DNA of 64,000 nt from a bacterium (GTDB lineage Bacteria; SZUA-79; Acidulodesulfobacterales; Acidulodesulfobacteraceae): assembly GCA_021798875.1 (NCBI GenBank), contig JAJZBN010000008.1, positions 1-64,000 on the forward strand. Direction: 5' to 3'. Within the stretch, counting starts at the first letter, position 1. Every line of letters starts with the position of its first letter. The notes beneath the pieces are model-generated. The model ran no database searches. It had not been told where the DNA came from and worked only from the letters and a program-made list of their open reading frames with translations. Position numbers and translations under genes: made by a program. Shown here one piece after another: positions 52,177 to 61,875 of the stretch.

Positions 52177-54546
52177 ATGGAAGAAAGAAGAGTTTCCAAG
52201 GGAGTAATAAGAAGAAGGGCAAGCGTTGCAGAGCCGGAAGTATCTAAGATTAATTTGCCTGAATCAGTGTCATCAGGAGATGAGCATAAGGTTGAAACGA
52301 CCGAAAATATAGGAAAAACAATACCAGCTGCCGAAGTTCCAGCCGCGGCTGCTGTTTCCGTCGAAACCGAGAAAATCAATAAAGAGCAGGTAAAGTCTAA
52401 ACAACTGCAAGATGCCGTATTATCGGAAAAAAATTCTAAAGAAAAAGAAAAAACAGGAAAATTAAAAAAGGGAGCAAAAAACGAACCCGTTCAAAAACCG
52501 GACGTTCTTAGCGTAATAAAAACATTAGACGTATCGAAAGTTAAAGCATTAGCCGAAGAAACTGCAGATGTTTCCGGACATAAAAAACCGGTAAAAAAAG
52601 AAGAAACAAAGAAAGGATCTCAGTTAAAATTTTCTAAAAATGAGAAATTCATTGATACGTCTGAAGAAGGCGAATCTTTTGTTTTCAGGAAGCACAATAA
52701 TAAAAGAAAATTCGGCGGCAAGCACGGCAAACAGGTTAAACATGTCCAACAGATAATTCCGGAGAAAAAAGCTTCCAAAAAGGTAATAAAAATCAGCAGC
52801 GGTATTACCGTAAACGAGCTGTCGCAGGCTCTTGGAGTAAAAGCCGCAGAAGTTATAAAAAAACTAATGGATATCGGCATTATCGCTGCAATGAATCACG
52901 TAATAGACGTGGATACGGCATCCCTTATAGCATCTGAGTATGGATATACCGTCGAAAACGTCAGTTTTAACGAAGCAGTTGCCTTGGAAGAAGCCGTAGA
53001 TGCGGAAGAATCGCTTTTGCCGAGAGCTCCGGTAGTTACGGTAATGGGTCACGTAGATCACGGAAAAACTTCCCTGCTGGATGCCATAAGAAAGACAAAC
53101 GTAACGTCCAACGAAGCCGGCGGTATAACTCAGCATATCGGAGCCTACAGCGTCAAAATAGATGATTCCATGATAACTTTTTTAGATACTCCGGGTCATG
53201 AAGCTTTTACGGAAATGAGGGCAAGAGGGGCAGGTATAACAGATATCGTAGTTTTAGTCGTTGCTGCAGACGACGGAGTTATGCCTCAGACTATAGAAGC
53301 TATTAATCATGCTAAGGCGGCAAACGTACCTATTATAGTTGCGATAAATAAAATAGACAAGCCTGGAGCTAACCCCGCTAAAATTAAAAACAGTTTATTG
53401 GAATACGGCCTTGTTTCCGAAGAACTCGGCGGAACTACCCTTTATGCAGAAGTTTCCGCTAAAGCGGGTACCGGAATAAAAGAACTTTTGGAACTTATAA
53501 TTCTTCAAGCCGAAATATTGGAATTAAAAGCAAATCCAAATAAACCTGCAAGAGGAACCGTTATAGAGGCAAAGCTTGATAAAGGCAGGGGGCCGGTTGC
53601 CACGGTATTGATTCAAAGCGGAACGTTAAACGTTAACGACAGTGCAGTCTGCGGTTTATATTATGTTAAAGTCAGAGCTATGCTGGATTACAAGGGAAAT
53701 AAAATATTATCGGCCGGACCTTCTACACCGGTCGAGATATTCGGATTAGAAGGAGTTGCGTCTCCCGGCGATAATTTTATTGCGCTTAAAGACGAAAAAG
53801 AAGCAAAAAGAATAAGTTTGGAAAGACAATTGAAGCACAGAGAAACGGAACTTAATTCACATGCAAGATTAACTCTTGAAGGTTTGTATGAAAAGATTAA
53901 GACAGGCGACGTAAAAGAACTTAAGCTAATAGTCAAAACGGATGTTTACGGTTCTATGGAAGCTTTAATACAGTCGTTTAAAAAACTTTCAAATCCAAAA
54001 GTAAAGGTAAACGTTATTCACGGCGGCGCTTCCGCTATAACCGAAAGCGACGTTATGCTTGCAAAAGCTACTAATTCTATAATTATAGCGTTCAACGTCC
54101 GTCCTGAACCTAAAGCGTCGGCTTTAAGCGAAACGGAAGGAATAGAAATAAGGTATTACAGTGTAATTTACGATGCCGTAAAAGACATCAAAGACGCTAT
54201 GGAAGGTCTTCTTGCACCGATAGAAAACGAAAAAATCACGGGAAAAGCCGAAGTAAGAAATGTTTTTAACGTGCCAAAATTTGGAGCCGTTGCAGGTTCT
54301 TTTGTTTTGAACGGAATTATTAAAAGGTCTTCTAACGTAAGATTGCTTAGAGATAATGTGGTCGTATATACGGGGCACATAGATTCCCTCAAGAGATTCA
54401 AAGACGACGTTAAAGAGGTTCAGGCTAATTTTGAATGCGGTATTTTGCTTGAAAATTTTAACGATGTAAAAACGGGAGATATAATTGAGGCTTTCGATAT
54501 AGAATATATAAAACAGACTCTTGAATCTGCAGAGGGTAAAATATAA
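52177..54546 (+). CDS. infB: Translation initiation factor IF-2
   Basis: The 789-residue GTPase has a long, low-complexity, charged N-terminus (about 1-220), then an IF2-N module, the G-domain motifs [25 protein letters not shown] and [10 protein letters not shown], and the C-terminal domains. It places initiator tRNA on the ribosome. It follows nusA by 27 bp. Confidence 0.96.
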   Translation: MEERRVSKGVIRRRASVAEPEVSKINLPESVSSGDEHKVETTENIGKTIPAAEVPAAAAVSVETEKINKEQVKSKQLQDAVLSEKNSKEKEKTGKLKKGAKNEPVQKPDVLSVIKTLDVSKVKALAEETADVSGHKKPVKKEETKKGSQLKFSKNEKFIDTSEEGESFVFRKHNNKRKFGGKHGKQVKHVQQIIPEKKASKKVIKISSGITVNELSQALGVKAAEVIKKLMDIGIIAAMNHVIDVDTASLIASEYGYTVENVSFNEAVALEEAVDAEESLLPRAPVVTVMGHVDHGKTSLLDAIRKTNVTSNEAGGITQHIGAYSVKIDDSMITFLDTPGHEAFTEMRARGAGITDIVVLVVAADDGVMPQTIEAINHAKAANVPIIVAINKIDKPGANPAKIKNSLLEYGLVSEELGGTTLYAEVSAKAGTGIKELLELIILQAEILELKANPNKPARGTVIEAKLDKGRGPVATVLIQSGTLNVNDSAVCGLYYVKVRAMLDYKGNKILSAGPSTPVEIFGLEGVASPGDNFIALKDEKEAKRISLERQLKHRETELNSHARLTLEGLYEKIKTGDVKELKLIVKTDVYGSMEALIQSFKKLSNPKVKVNVIHGGASAITESDVMLAKATNSIIIAFNVRPEPKASALSETEGIEIRYYSVIYDAVKDIKDAMEGLLAPIENEKITGKAEVRNVFNVPKFGAVAGSFVLNGIIKRSSNVRLLRDNVVVYTGHIDSLKRFKDDVKEVQANFECGILLENFNDVKTGDIIEAFDIEYIKQTLESAEGKI

Positions 54547-54570
54547 ACAATAAAAGAGGTTTTAGGCAAA

Positions 54571-54924
54571 TTGATAGAAAGAAATAAAAGAGTCGCAGAA
54601 CTTATAGCAAGAGAAGTTTCGTTATGTTTGGAATTTGAAGTAAACGATGCAAGGCTAAAAAATGTTACTATTATAAATGCCGAAATATCTAAAGACTTGA
54701 AATTTTGTAAAATATTCTTCAGCGTTATGGGTTCCGAAAAAGAAATTAAAAAGGCATTGAACGGTTTTGAAAGTTCTAAAAATTTTATTAAAAAAATAGT
54801 TTTTTCAAAGGTGCTTTTAAGAGTGGTTCCTGAAATAAGATTTGAATATTACGACGGATTAAAACAGGCATTTGAAATTAGCAATATAATAAACAATTAT
54901 AAAATTAATAAATTAAACAAATAA
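54571..54924 (+). CDS. rbfA: Ribosome-binding factor A
   Basis: The 117-residue KH-type protein carries RNKRVAELIAREVSLCL and KDLKFCKIFFSVMGSEKEIK, with PEIRFEYYDG near the end. It helps 16S 5' end maturation. The start is TTG, chosen by the family N-terminus. It lies 24 bp after infB. Confidence 0.9.
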   Translation: MIERNKRVAELIAREVSLCLEFEVNDARLKNVTIINAEISKDLKFCKIFFSVMGSEKEIKKALNGFESSKNFIKKIVFSKVLLRVVPEIRFEYYDGLKQAFEISNIINNYKINKLNK

Positions 54925-54945
54925 AACAAAAAAGCGTATAAATTT

Positions 54946-56073
54946 ATGATATCTCTAAAGAAAGATTATTCGGTCTCTGATTTAAACGGCTTTAAAAATA
55001 CCGTTAACGAGATATTCCGCATAATAGAAACGTCAAAAAAAATTATGATTTCTACTCATGAAAATCCTGAAGGAGATGCTATAAGTTCTGCTATAGCGAT
55101 TGGATTATTTCTGAAATCTTTAGATAAAGAAGTATATCTGTACGAAAAAGATCAGATACCGGCTAATTTGAAATTTTTACCCGACTCCGATAAATTTTTA
55201 AACGAATTTCCAAAAGAGCCGATAGATCTTCTTATTGTAGTGGATTGCGGCGAATTTTCCAGAATCGGTTCAAATTACGAACAACTTTCCGGAATAAATA
55301 GAATAATTAATATAGACCATCATTTTACCAATACATATTTCGGGCATGCAAATCTTGTCCTGCCCGATGCAAGTTCTGCCGGAGAAGTTCTGTTTTACCT
55401 TTTTCTTGCATACGGAGCATATATAAACAATATTAAATACTCGCCGTTCGATAATTTTCTCGGAGATAAATTTACGGAACCTTTGCCCTGCGATAAAGAA
55501 GAGCGTGCTAAAATATTGGCTTTTATAAATGACGGCATAGCGCTTTCTTTATACACGTCTATTCTAACGGATACAGGCTCTTTTCATTATTCTTCCGCAA
55601 ATAAGAGATCATTCTATATATGTTCGGTGTTAAACGAATACAATCTTGATCCTTCCGCAATAGCAACCGAACTTTTTGAGACTAAACCCGCGGAGATGTA
55701 TTTTTTGCTTGGAAAGAGCCTTAATACTTTGGAATTTTCGTCAGGCGGAAAAGTTGCGTCTATGGTCGGCACCAAAAAAATGATAGAAGACGTTCTAAAG
55801 GAATCCGATTCTGGAAAAATTAACGGACTGTATGAAAATTTCGTTAATTATCCAAGGTCTATTCAGGGAGTAGAAATTGCTATATTTTTTAGGGAAACTG
55901 GTTTCAACCAGTACAGGTTGAATTTCAGGTCTAAAAGTTATGCAAACGTTGCATATGTTGCCGAAAAGTTTGGGGGAGGCGGACATAAATTTGCAGCCGG
56001 ATGTAAAGTAAACGGTGATATAAATGAAATAAAAAAAGAAGTATATAAATATTGCAACGATATATTAAATTAA
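54946..56073 (+). CDS. nrnA: DHH-family oligoribonuclease/pAp phosphatase (NrnA type)
   Basis: The 375-residue enzyme has the DHH domain motifs (THENPEGDAISSA, VDCGEF, NIDHHFTN, LTDTGSFHYSS) and the DHHA1 part (FRSKSYANVAYVAEKFGGGGH, then AAGC). These enzymes degrade short RNAs and pAp. The central part contains an insert (about 160-190) longer than usual. It lies 21 bp after rbfA. Confidence 0.9.
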   Translation: MISLKKDYSVSDLNGFKNTVNEIFRIIETSKKIMISTHENPEGDAISSAIAIGLFLKSLDKEVYLYEKDQIPANLKFLPDSDKFLNEFPKEPIDLLIVVDCGEFSRIGSNYEQLSGINRIINIDHHFTNTYFGHANLVLPDASSAGEVLFYLFLAYGAYINNIKYSPFDNFLGDKFTEPLPCDKEERAKILAFINDGIALSLYTSILTDTGSFHYSSANKRSFYICSVLNEYNLDPSAIATELFETKPAEMYFLLGKSLNTLEFSSGGKVASMVGTKKMIEDVLKESDSGKINGLYENFVNYPRSIQGVEIAIFFRETGFNQYRLNFRSKSYANVAYVAEKFGGGGHKFAAGCKVNGDINEIKKEVYKYCNDILN

Positions 56074-56087
56074 AAAGCATAAAAAAT

Positions 56088-56843
56088 ATGAAAATATACG
56101 ATAAAAGCTTAAACGGAGTTTTGGTTATAGATAAGCCGGAAAATATGACCTCGTTTAATGTAGATCGTCATATAAAAAAACGTCTTAATTGCTCTAAAGT
56201 AGGTCATGCCGGTACGCTTGATCCTTTTGCTACGGGAGTTTTACCAATCCTTATAAATAATGCGACCAAACTTCAGGATCGTTTGGTTAATATGCCTAAA
56301 TCTTACGAAGGAACTTTTAGGCTCGGAATAAGCACGGATACCCTTGATATTACAGGCAGTCAAAACGGTTTCAGTGAAGTGTCGGATATTGAAGCCGAAA
56401 GCATAGCCGCTTATTTGAAAAATATATCGGGAGATTTTATTCAGAAGATACCTGCTTTCAGCGCGCGAAAATATAAGGGCGTACCTCTATATAAGTATGC
56501 GAGAAAGAATATAGACGTAGTTACCGATAATCCTACTTCGGTCGTTAAAATATATAATTTTGAAATAAAATACGTCGACAATCCTTTTATAAGTTTTAAA
56601 TGCACCGTTTCTAAAGGAACGTATATAAGAGCTATCGCTCAGGAAATAATGGATAAATTCGATATTCCTGCTCAACTTTACAGTCTCAGAAGAACAAGCG
56701 CCGGCGGTTTTGATGTTTCCGATGCCTTACCTCAGGATTTCATTGAAAAAGACGCGGATTTTTTGATTAAAAATATTATACCCGCCGGCAATATTAATAT
56801 TAATGGGGCGGAATTCAATTCCGACCCATCACAAATTGGATAA
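56088..56843 (+). CDS. truB: tRNA pseudouridine(55) synthase with repeat-derived C-terminus
   Basis: The 251-residue enzyme has the catalytic Asp45 in VGHAGTLDPFATGVLP, the FSARKYKGVPLYKYAR segment, and KCTVSKGTYIRAIAQ. It forms pseudouridine at position 55 of tRNA. I chose the ATG at 56088; an in-frame TTG at 56052 lies inside nrnA. The final 13 codons (NGAEFNSDPSQIG and the stop) are supplied by repeat copy 2, so the native end of the protein has been replaced. Confidence 0.9.
   Translation: MKIYDKSLNGVLVIDKPENMTSFNVDRHIKKRLNCSKVGHAGTLDPFATGVLPILINNATKLQDRLVNMPKSYEGTFRLGISTDTLDITGSQNGFSEVSDIEAESIAAYLKNISGDFIQKIPAFSARKYKGVPLYKYARKNIDVVTDNPTSVVKIYNFEIKYVDNPFISFKCTVSKGTYIRAIAQEIMDKFDIPAQLYSLRRTSAGGFDVSDALPQDFIEKDADFLIKNIIPAGNININGAEFNSDPSQIG
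56805..56837. repeat. GAATTCAATTC palindromic repeat, copy 2 (inside truB)
   Basis: GGGGCGGAATTCAATTCCGA with the tail CCCATCACAAATT. It reads in frame through the end of truB, which stops at 56841-56843 just past the copy. Confidence 0.9.
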
Positions 56844-56846
56844 AAA

Positions 56847-56879
56847 GGGCGGAATTCAATTCCGACTAAATAACAAATT
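56847..56879. repeat. GAATTCAATTC palindromic repeat, copy 3
   Basis: GGGCGGAATTCAATTCCGAC with the tail TAAATAACAAATT, in tandem with copy 2 (cores 41 bp apart). It lies in the gap before rpsO. Confidence 0.9.
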
Positions 56880-56913
56880 AAAATTAAATATATCCTTAAG
56901 GGGGTTCAATTAA

Positions 56914-57183
56914 ATGGCTATTTCTAAAGAAGAAAAAACTACTATTATCGACAAATTTAAAACACACGAACATGATTCAGGTTCGGTTGAAGTTCAGGTG
57001 TCGCTGCTTACCTACAGAATTAATTTATTGTCGGAGCATTTTAAAAAATTTGCAAAGGATCATCATTCCAGAAGAGGCCTTCTTAAGATGGTAGCAAGAA
57101 GAAGGCATCTCTTGGATTATTTAAAAAATAAAGACGAAGCAAGATATAAAGCTCTTATTGAAGCGCTTGACCTTCGCAAATAA
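56914..57183 (+). CDS. rpsO: 30S ribosomal protein S15
   Basis: The 89-residue protein is a full-length S15, with [19 protein letters not shown] and [21 protein letters not shown]. It binds the central domain of 16S rRNA. A strong AAGGGGG ribosome site precedes the ATG. It is followed by pnp after 62 bp, the common bacterial pair. Confidence 0.97.
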   Translation: MAISKEEKTTIIDKFKTHEHDSGSVEVQVSLLTYRINLLSEHFKKFAKDHHSRRGLLKMVARRRHLLDYLKNKDEARYKALIEALDLRK

Positions 57184-57245
57184 AAACGGTATTTATATTT
57201 TTTGCAAGAGCAGGTTAAACTGTTTATAATTTTATAGGAGACTAA

Positions 57246-59315
57246 ATGACAAGTAAAACAATAATGTTCGACGGTAAAAAAATAACCGTAGAAACGGGTA
57301 GGCTTGCAAAGCAGGCATCCGGAAGCGCATTGATTACTATAGGAGACACAAAAGTTCTCGTTACTACGTGTTTAAATAAAAATATTAAAGAAGGAACGGA
57401 TTTTTTGCCTCTTACCGTTAACTATGTCGAAAAATATTATGCTGCTGGAAAAATACCAGGCGGTTTTTTTAAAAGGGAAGCAAGACCCAGCGAAAAAGAG
57501 GTTTTGACTTCAAGGTTTTTAGACAGGCCCATAAGGCCTCTTTTTCCCGATAATTATTTTTTGGATACACAGATTATAGCTACGGTTATATCCATGGACA
57601 GCGAAAACGATCCCGATATGGCCGCAATGATAGGCGTTTCATTTTCTTTGATGGTATCCGAAGCTCCTTTTAACGGACCTACTGCAGGTGTCAGAGTAGC
57701 CAGAATAAACGGTAATTTTATCGCCAATCCTACATACAAAGAACTTGAGGAAAGCGACACTTTTCTTATAGTCGCCGGTTCTAAAGATGCCATAACTATG
57801 GTTGAGGGAAGTTTTAACGAGTTAGACGAAGAAGAGCTTATTTCCGCTATAGAGTTTGCTCACGGCAAAATTAAGGAACTAATCGAATTTCAGAATAGTA
57901 TTTTATCGGAAATAGATGTTAAAAAAGTATCTATCGAAAAAATTAAATTGCCTGACGGATTATATGAAAGAGTAAAAGAGCTTGCGTTCGACGATTTATC
58001 CGATGCCCTTAGAATTCCGGCAAAACTTGAAAGAAACGAAAGAGTCGAAAGTTTAAACAATAAAATTATTGAACTCCTTAAAGAATCTTATCCGGAAAAT
58101 GAAACAGCTATACTGCATATTATGGAATCGATACAGAAAGACATATTGAGGAATAATATAATAAAAGACGGTTTAAGAATTGACGGGAGAGGACTTAAAG
58201 ATATAAGACCTATAACTTGTTCCGTCGGCGAATTGCCTATGGCACATGGGAGTGCGGTTTTTACGAGGGGCGAAACGCAGGCCTTGGTTGCCGCGACTCT
58301 TGGTACTAAGTTCGACGAACAAATAATAGATGCTCCCGAGAAAGAATCCGTTAAAAGATTTATGCTTCATTATAACTTTCCTCCTTTTTCGGTCGGCGAA
58401 GTGGCGCCGCTAAGGTCTCCGGGTAGAAGAGAAATAGGTCACGGTTCGCTGGGCGAAAAAGCATTAAGATATATAATACCGTCCGCTGAAAAATTTCCCT
58501 ACACTATAAGGCTTGTTTCCGAAATTTTAGAATCTAACGGTTCTTCCTCGCAGGCAACGATATGCGGCGGCACTTTAGCCTTAATGGATGCAGGCGTTCC
58601 GATAAAAGCTCCGGTTGCCGGAATAGCTATGGGACTCATAAAAGAAGGCGACAGTATAGCTATACTGTCGGACATTCTGGGCGATGAAGATCATCTCGGC
58701 GATATGGACTTTAAAGTTGCAGGGACGTCTAAAGGTGTTACCGCTTTGCAGATGGATATAAAAATTTCCGGCGTTACGAGCGAAATTTTAAGAAATGCGC
58801 TATCGCAGGCAAAAGAAGGACGCTTGCACATACTAAACATAATGCTTCAGTCTATTGCGGAACCCAGAAAAGATATGGCACAAAACGCTCCGAGAATAGT
58901 CACCGTTAACGTAAAACCCGAAAAAGTTAGGGAAGTAATCGGTTCAGGCGGAAAAGTCATAAAAGGAATCATAGAAAAAACGGGAGCAAAAGTAGATATC
59001 GAAGATTCGGGAAAAGTGACTATTTCTTCAAATAACGGAGAGTCTCTTAAAATGGCGATAGCCATGATAAACGACATTACGCAGGAAGCCGAAATAGGCA
59101 AAATTTATCTCGGTAAAGTAAGAAAAATAATGGACTTTGGCGCTTTCGTCGAGATATTCCCAGGCACAGACGGTTTAGTTCATATTTCTCAAATAGATAA
59201 TAAAAGAGTAGAAAAAGTTTCCGACGTACTAAAAGAAGGTGACGAAGTAAAAGTTAAAGTTCTCGATGTAGATAAGGCCGGAAAAATAAAACTGTCTATT
59301 AAAGAAGCTTTATGA
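57246..59315 (+). CDS. pnp: Polynucleotide phosphorylase
   Basis: The 689-residue enzyme has two RNase PH-like domains (GGFFKREARPSEKEVLTSR; LRIDGRGLKDIRPI), a KH domain (REVIGSGGKVIKGIIEKTG) and an S1 domain (GKVRKIMDFGAFVEIFPG). It degrades RNA by phosphorolysis. It has an AGGAG site and overlaps the peptidase start by 4 bp. Confidence 0.97.
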   Translation: MTSKTIMFDGKKITVETGRLAKQASGSALITIGDTKVLVTTCLNKNIKEGTDFLPLTVNYVEKYYAAGKIPGGFFKREARPSEKEVLTSRFLDRPIRPLFPDNYFLDTQIIATVISMDSENDPDMAAMIGVSFSLMVSEAPFNGPTAGVRVARINGNFIANPTYKELEESDTFLIVAGSKDAITMVEGSFNELDEEELISAIEFAHGKIKELIEFQNSILSEIDVKKVSIEKIKLPDGLYERVKELAFDDLSDALRIPAKLERNERVESLNNKIIELLKESYPENETAILHIMESIQKDILRNNIIKDGLRIDGRGLKDIRPITCSVGELPMAHGSAVFTRGETQALVAATLGTKFDEQIIDAPEKESVKRFMLHYNFPPFSVGEVAPLRSPGRREIGHGSLGEKALRYIIPSAEKFPYTIRLVSEILESNGSSSQATICGGTLALMDAGVPIKAPVAGIAMGLIKEGDSIAILSDILGDEDHLGDMDFKVAGTSKGVTALQMDIKISGVTSEILRNALSQAKEGRLHILNIMLQSIAEPRKDMAQNAPRIVTVNVKPEKVREVIGSGGKVIKGIIEKTGAKVDIEDSGKVTISSNNGESLKMAIAMINDITQEAEIGKIYLGKVRKIMDFGAFVEIFPGTDGLVHISQIDNKRVEKVSDVLKEGDEVKVKVLDVDKAGKIKLSIKEAL

Positions 59316-60553
59316 GAAACTTTAAGAAAGAAGTTTTAGAATCGGGCGTTACTTTAATAACCGAAAAAAAAAATTATTTTAGTTCGGTAAGCATAGGATT
59401 GTGGGTTAAAACCGGTTCCGTTTGCGAACCGGCGGAACTTAACGGAATATCCCACTTCATAGAGCATCTTTTTTTTAAAGGAACCGCAAACAGGTCGTAT
59501 AAAGATATAAACAGGGAAATAGACTTGATGGGCGGAGCCTTAAACGCTTTTACCGGAAACGAATTAACCTGCATATATACTAAAGTTTTATATAAAAATT
59601 ATGATAACGCATTAAATCTCCTTATAGATTTAATGTTTAATTCTTTATTTCCGGAAGAGGAAATAGAAAAAGAAAAAGGAGTTATACTACAGGAAATATC
59701 CGGCGTTCAAGATGATCCTTCGGATTATTCCATGGAGTTGTTTCATAAAAATTTATACGGAAATTCTTCTTATGCTTTGCCTATACTTGGAACGGAAGAT
59801 ACTATAGGCGGTTTTAACAGAAAAAAAATACTGGATTATTATGCATCCCGTTATAATCCTAAAAATGTGGTAATTTCGGCGGCAGGCAACTTAGAACACG
59901 ATAAAATTGCAGATGCCGTTAACCGTTATATGAATAAGATAACATCAAAATTCAATGATGTAAAAACTGATAAAAAATTAGTTACCGACAAATTTTTCGG
60001 TGATTTTGTTCATGAAAAAGATCTGGAGCAGACTCATTTTATAATCGGATTAGAAGGAGTAAGCAGATTGGACAAAGATTTTTTCTCGGTTGAAGTTCTT
60101 AATGCAATCTTAGGCGGCTCCGTAAGTTCAAGGCTTTTTCAGGAAGTAAGGGAAAACAAAGGTCTTGCGTATTCTATCTATTCTAATTCCGTTTTTCATA
60201 AATTCGACGGATTTTTTTATATATACGCAGGAGTTTCCCCTAAAAAATTTACGTTGTCCAAAAGATTGATATTTGAAATTATAGACGAAATAGTTTCGGG
60301 AAATATAAGCGACGATGAAATATCCAACGCAAAAAAACACATATACGACGGTTTTCTTTTAGGCATGGAATCTACAAGCCAAATAATGAACCGCAATGCA
60401 ATTAATGAAATTTATGAGGGTAAATATATACCGAAAACTCAGGTTCTTAAAGACATAGAAAAAGTTGACAGGCATGCCGTAAAACAGGCAGCCGACCGCT
60501 TATTTTTAAACAAAGCCGACAGAAATATTTCAGTTCTCGGTAAAATCAAATAG
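59312..60553 (+). CDS. M16-family zinc peptidase
   Basis: The 413-residue protein has the inverted zinc motif HFIEH (48-52) with the downstream acidic part (LNAFTGNELTCIYTKV), and the C-terminal M16 domain (GGSVSSRLFQEVRENKGLAYS). Such single-domain peptidases lie after pnp in many bacteria and probably act on signal or processing peptides. It is translationally coupled to pnp. Confidence 0.93.
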   Translation: MRNFKKEVLESGVTLITEKKNYFSSVSIGLWVKTGSVCEPAELNGISHFIEHLFFKGTANRSYKDINREIDLMGGALNAFTGNELTCIYTKVLYKNYDNALNLLIDLMFNSLFPEEEIEKEKGVILQEISGVQDDPSDYSMELFHKNLYGNSSYALPILGTEDTIGGFNRKKILDYYASRYNPKNVVISAAGNLEHDKIADAVNRYMNKITSKFNDVKTDKKLVTDKFFGDFVHEKDLEQTHFIIGLEGVSRLDKDFFSVEVLNAILGGSVSSRLFQEVRENKGLAYSIYSNSVFHKFDGFFYIYAGVSPKKFTLSKRLIFEIIDEIVSGNISDDEISNAKKHIYDGFLLGMESTSQIMNRNAINEIYEGKYIPKTQVLKDIEKVDRHAVKQAADRLFLNKADRNISVLGKIK

Positions 60554-60555
60554 AT

Positions 60556-60584
60556 ATGGTGCCGGAATTCAATTCGGGCACCAT
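60556..60584. repeat. GAATTCAATTC palindromic repeat, copy 4
   Basis: GGTGCCGGAATTCAATTC followed by GGGCACCATCAC. The outer arms ATGGTGCC/GGCACCAT extend the palindrome. The copy starts 3 bp after the peptidase stop. Confidence 0.9.
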
Positions 60585-60594
60585 CACAAAATGT

Positions 60595-60618
60595 AGGGAC
60601 AGAATTCAATTCTGTCCC
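60595..60618. repeat. GAATTCAATTC palindromic repeat, copy 5
   Basis: GGGACAGAATT-C-AATTCTGTCCC is a perfect 11-bp-arm palindrome, in tandem with copy 4 (cores 37 bp apart), with the tail CGTAACAAAATGG. It lies just before the ribosome site of the gene at 60642. Confidence 0.9.
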
Positions 60619-60641
60619 CGTAACAAAATGGAAGCGAACAA

Positions 60642-61202
60642 ATGGAAACTGAAGTTTATTATCCAAAATTATATGACGTTATATACAGGTCGGGTTACGT
60701 TATAGGATTTATCGGCACGGCTTTATTTGTTTTTTCTTATATTTTTCTTAATAACGTTTCAAGCGGCATTGTATTGTTTTATATCGCTTTTTTTATGTTT
60801 TATGCCGGTTCTTTAATATCTTCCTTATTTCTTTTGGTATGGAAAAAAGAAATAAAAATATTTATACTGTCCTGCGTAACTTTGGGTATTATAAGCGGGA
60901 TTATATATATTTTCGTTAAAAATCCCGAGATATTAGTTATATCGGCGGGTCTTGTTCTTGCCGGACTTTCAGGGCTTTATGGAAAAGAAGCGCACTGTTT
61001 TCATTTTTTTGAAGGCTGGATTCTAATGTGGTCTTTTCCGTTAATAGTATTTTCTAATATGTTAATTTATGGACTAAACGCGCAAAATAATGCAACGGAA
61101 CATTTTGTTTTTTCGGTTGTTTATGTTATAATTGCCGTAATGTCGTTTTCTTTTTTGATTAAAAAATTAAAACAGCCTTTAATGCAGTTTTGCCAAAATT
61201 AA
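60642..61202 (+). CDS. DUF2301-like membrane protein
   Basis: The 186-residue protein has about six transmembrane helices. The GLYGKEAHCFHFFEGW motif near residue 110-125 resembles the KEAxCF motif of DUF2301 proteins, whose function is unknown. The ribosome site (GGAAG) lies in the tail of repeat copy 5. It ends 55 bp before the TetR gene. Confidence 0.65.
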   Translation: METEVYYPKLYDVIYRSGYVIGFIGTALFVFSYIFLNNVSSGIVLFYIAFFMFYAGSLISSLFLLVWKKEIKIFILSCVTLGIISGIIYIFVKNPEILVISAGLVLAGLSGLYGKEAHCFHFFEGWILMWSFPLIVFSNMLIYGLNAQNNATEHFVFSVVYVIIAVMSFSFLIKKLKQPLMQFCQN

Positions 61203-61222
61203 ATTATAAATAAATTTTTTTA

Positions 61223-61251
61223 TTGAATTATGACTATTAAGTCATTATAAT
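61223..61251 (+). promoter_or_regulatory. Promoter of the TetR gene with palindromic spacer
   Basis: TTGAAT (61223-61228), a 17-bp spacer and TATAAT (61246-61251). The expected start site is at or next to the ATG (61258), giving a leaderless message. The palindrome ATGACT-ATTA-AGTCAT (61230-61245) fills the spacer and is a likely TetR operator. Confidence 0.7.
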
Positions 61252-61257
61252 GTATGT

Positions 61258-61863
61258 ATGACTGAAATTCAAGATAAATATGAATTAATTTTATCGTCGT
61301 CCAGAAAACTTATAGAAGAAATAGGTTTTTCTGCATTGACTATGGACAAAGTGGCCCAAAAAGCGGGTATAGCCAAAGGGACGGTTTATCTTTATTTTAA
61401 AGACAAAGACGAACTGCTGGAAAAAGTTTTATCTTCGGGATTTGAAAAAATGTTTGAAAGAATAAAAACAAGGGTCGGCAATGAAAGCGGCGCGTTTAAT
61501 AAGTTGAAATCTTTAATTAATGAAAATTTAAAGCATATTTACGAAAACAGATATTTTTTTAAAACGATATTTTTGGATGAAGTAAATGTAGTGTTTTTGA
61601 AAAAAAAATCAAAGGAATCTTATAATTTGAGACGAAAAAGATACACGGACTATATTGGCGATATTATTAAATCCGGAATTGAATCCGGAGAATTCAGAAA
61701 AGATATTGATTATTCAAAAACCGCTTATATGCTTGTCGCTTTAATAAAAACCGGCGCTATATACAATTTTCTTAACGGCATGTTTGATTTAACCTCCGAA
61801 ATGATCGAAAAAGATACCGAAGAAATATTAAAATTATTTATGCGCGGTATTTCCGTAAAATAG
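61258..61863 (+). CDS. TetR/AcrR-family regulator of the adjacent exporter
   Basis: The 201-residue repressor has the helix-turn-helix LTMDKVAQKAGIAKGTVYLY followed by FKDKDELLEKV, and a divergent ligand domain. It lies 12 bp before a DHA2 exporter gene on the same strand, so it probably represses both. No ribosome site is present, which agrees with a leaderless start. Confidence 0.9.
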   Translation: MTEIQDKYELILSSSRKLIEEIGFSALTMDKVAQKAGIAKGTVYLYFKDKDELLEKVLSSGFEKMFERIKTRVGNESGAFNKLKSLINENLKHIYENRYFFKTIFLDEVNVVFLKKKSKESYNLRRKRYTDYIGDIIKSGIESGEFRKDIDYSKTAYMLVALIKTGAIYNFLNGMFDLTSEMIEKDTEEILKLFMRGISVK

Positions 61864-61875
61864 CTTACAATAATT

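Noticed and set aside
56052-56087. Upstream TTG start for truB
   Set aside because: It lies within the end of nrnA. The family N-terminus fits the ATG at 56088.
39329-60618. CRISPR-like array from repeated GAATTCAATTC units
   Set aside because: Copies are scattered, palindromic and at most paired. There are no regular spacers and no cas genes.
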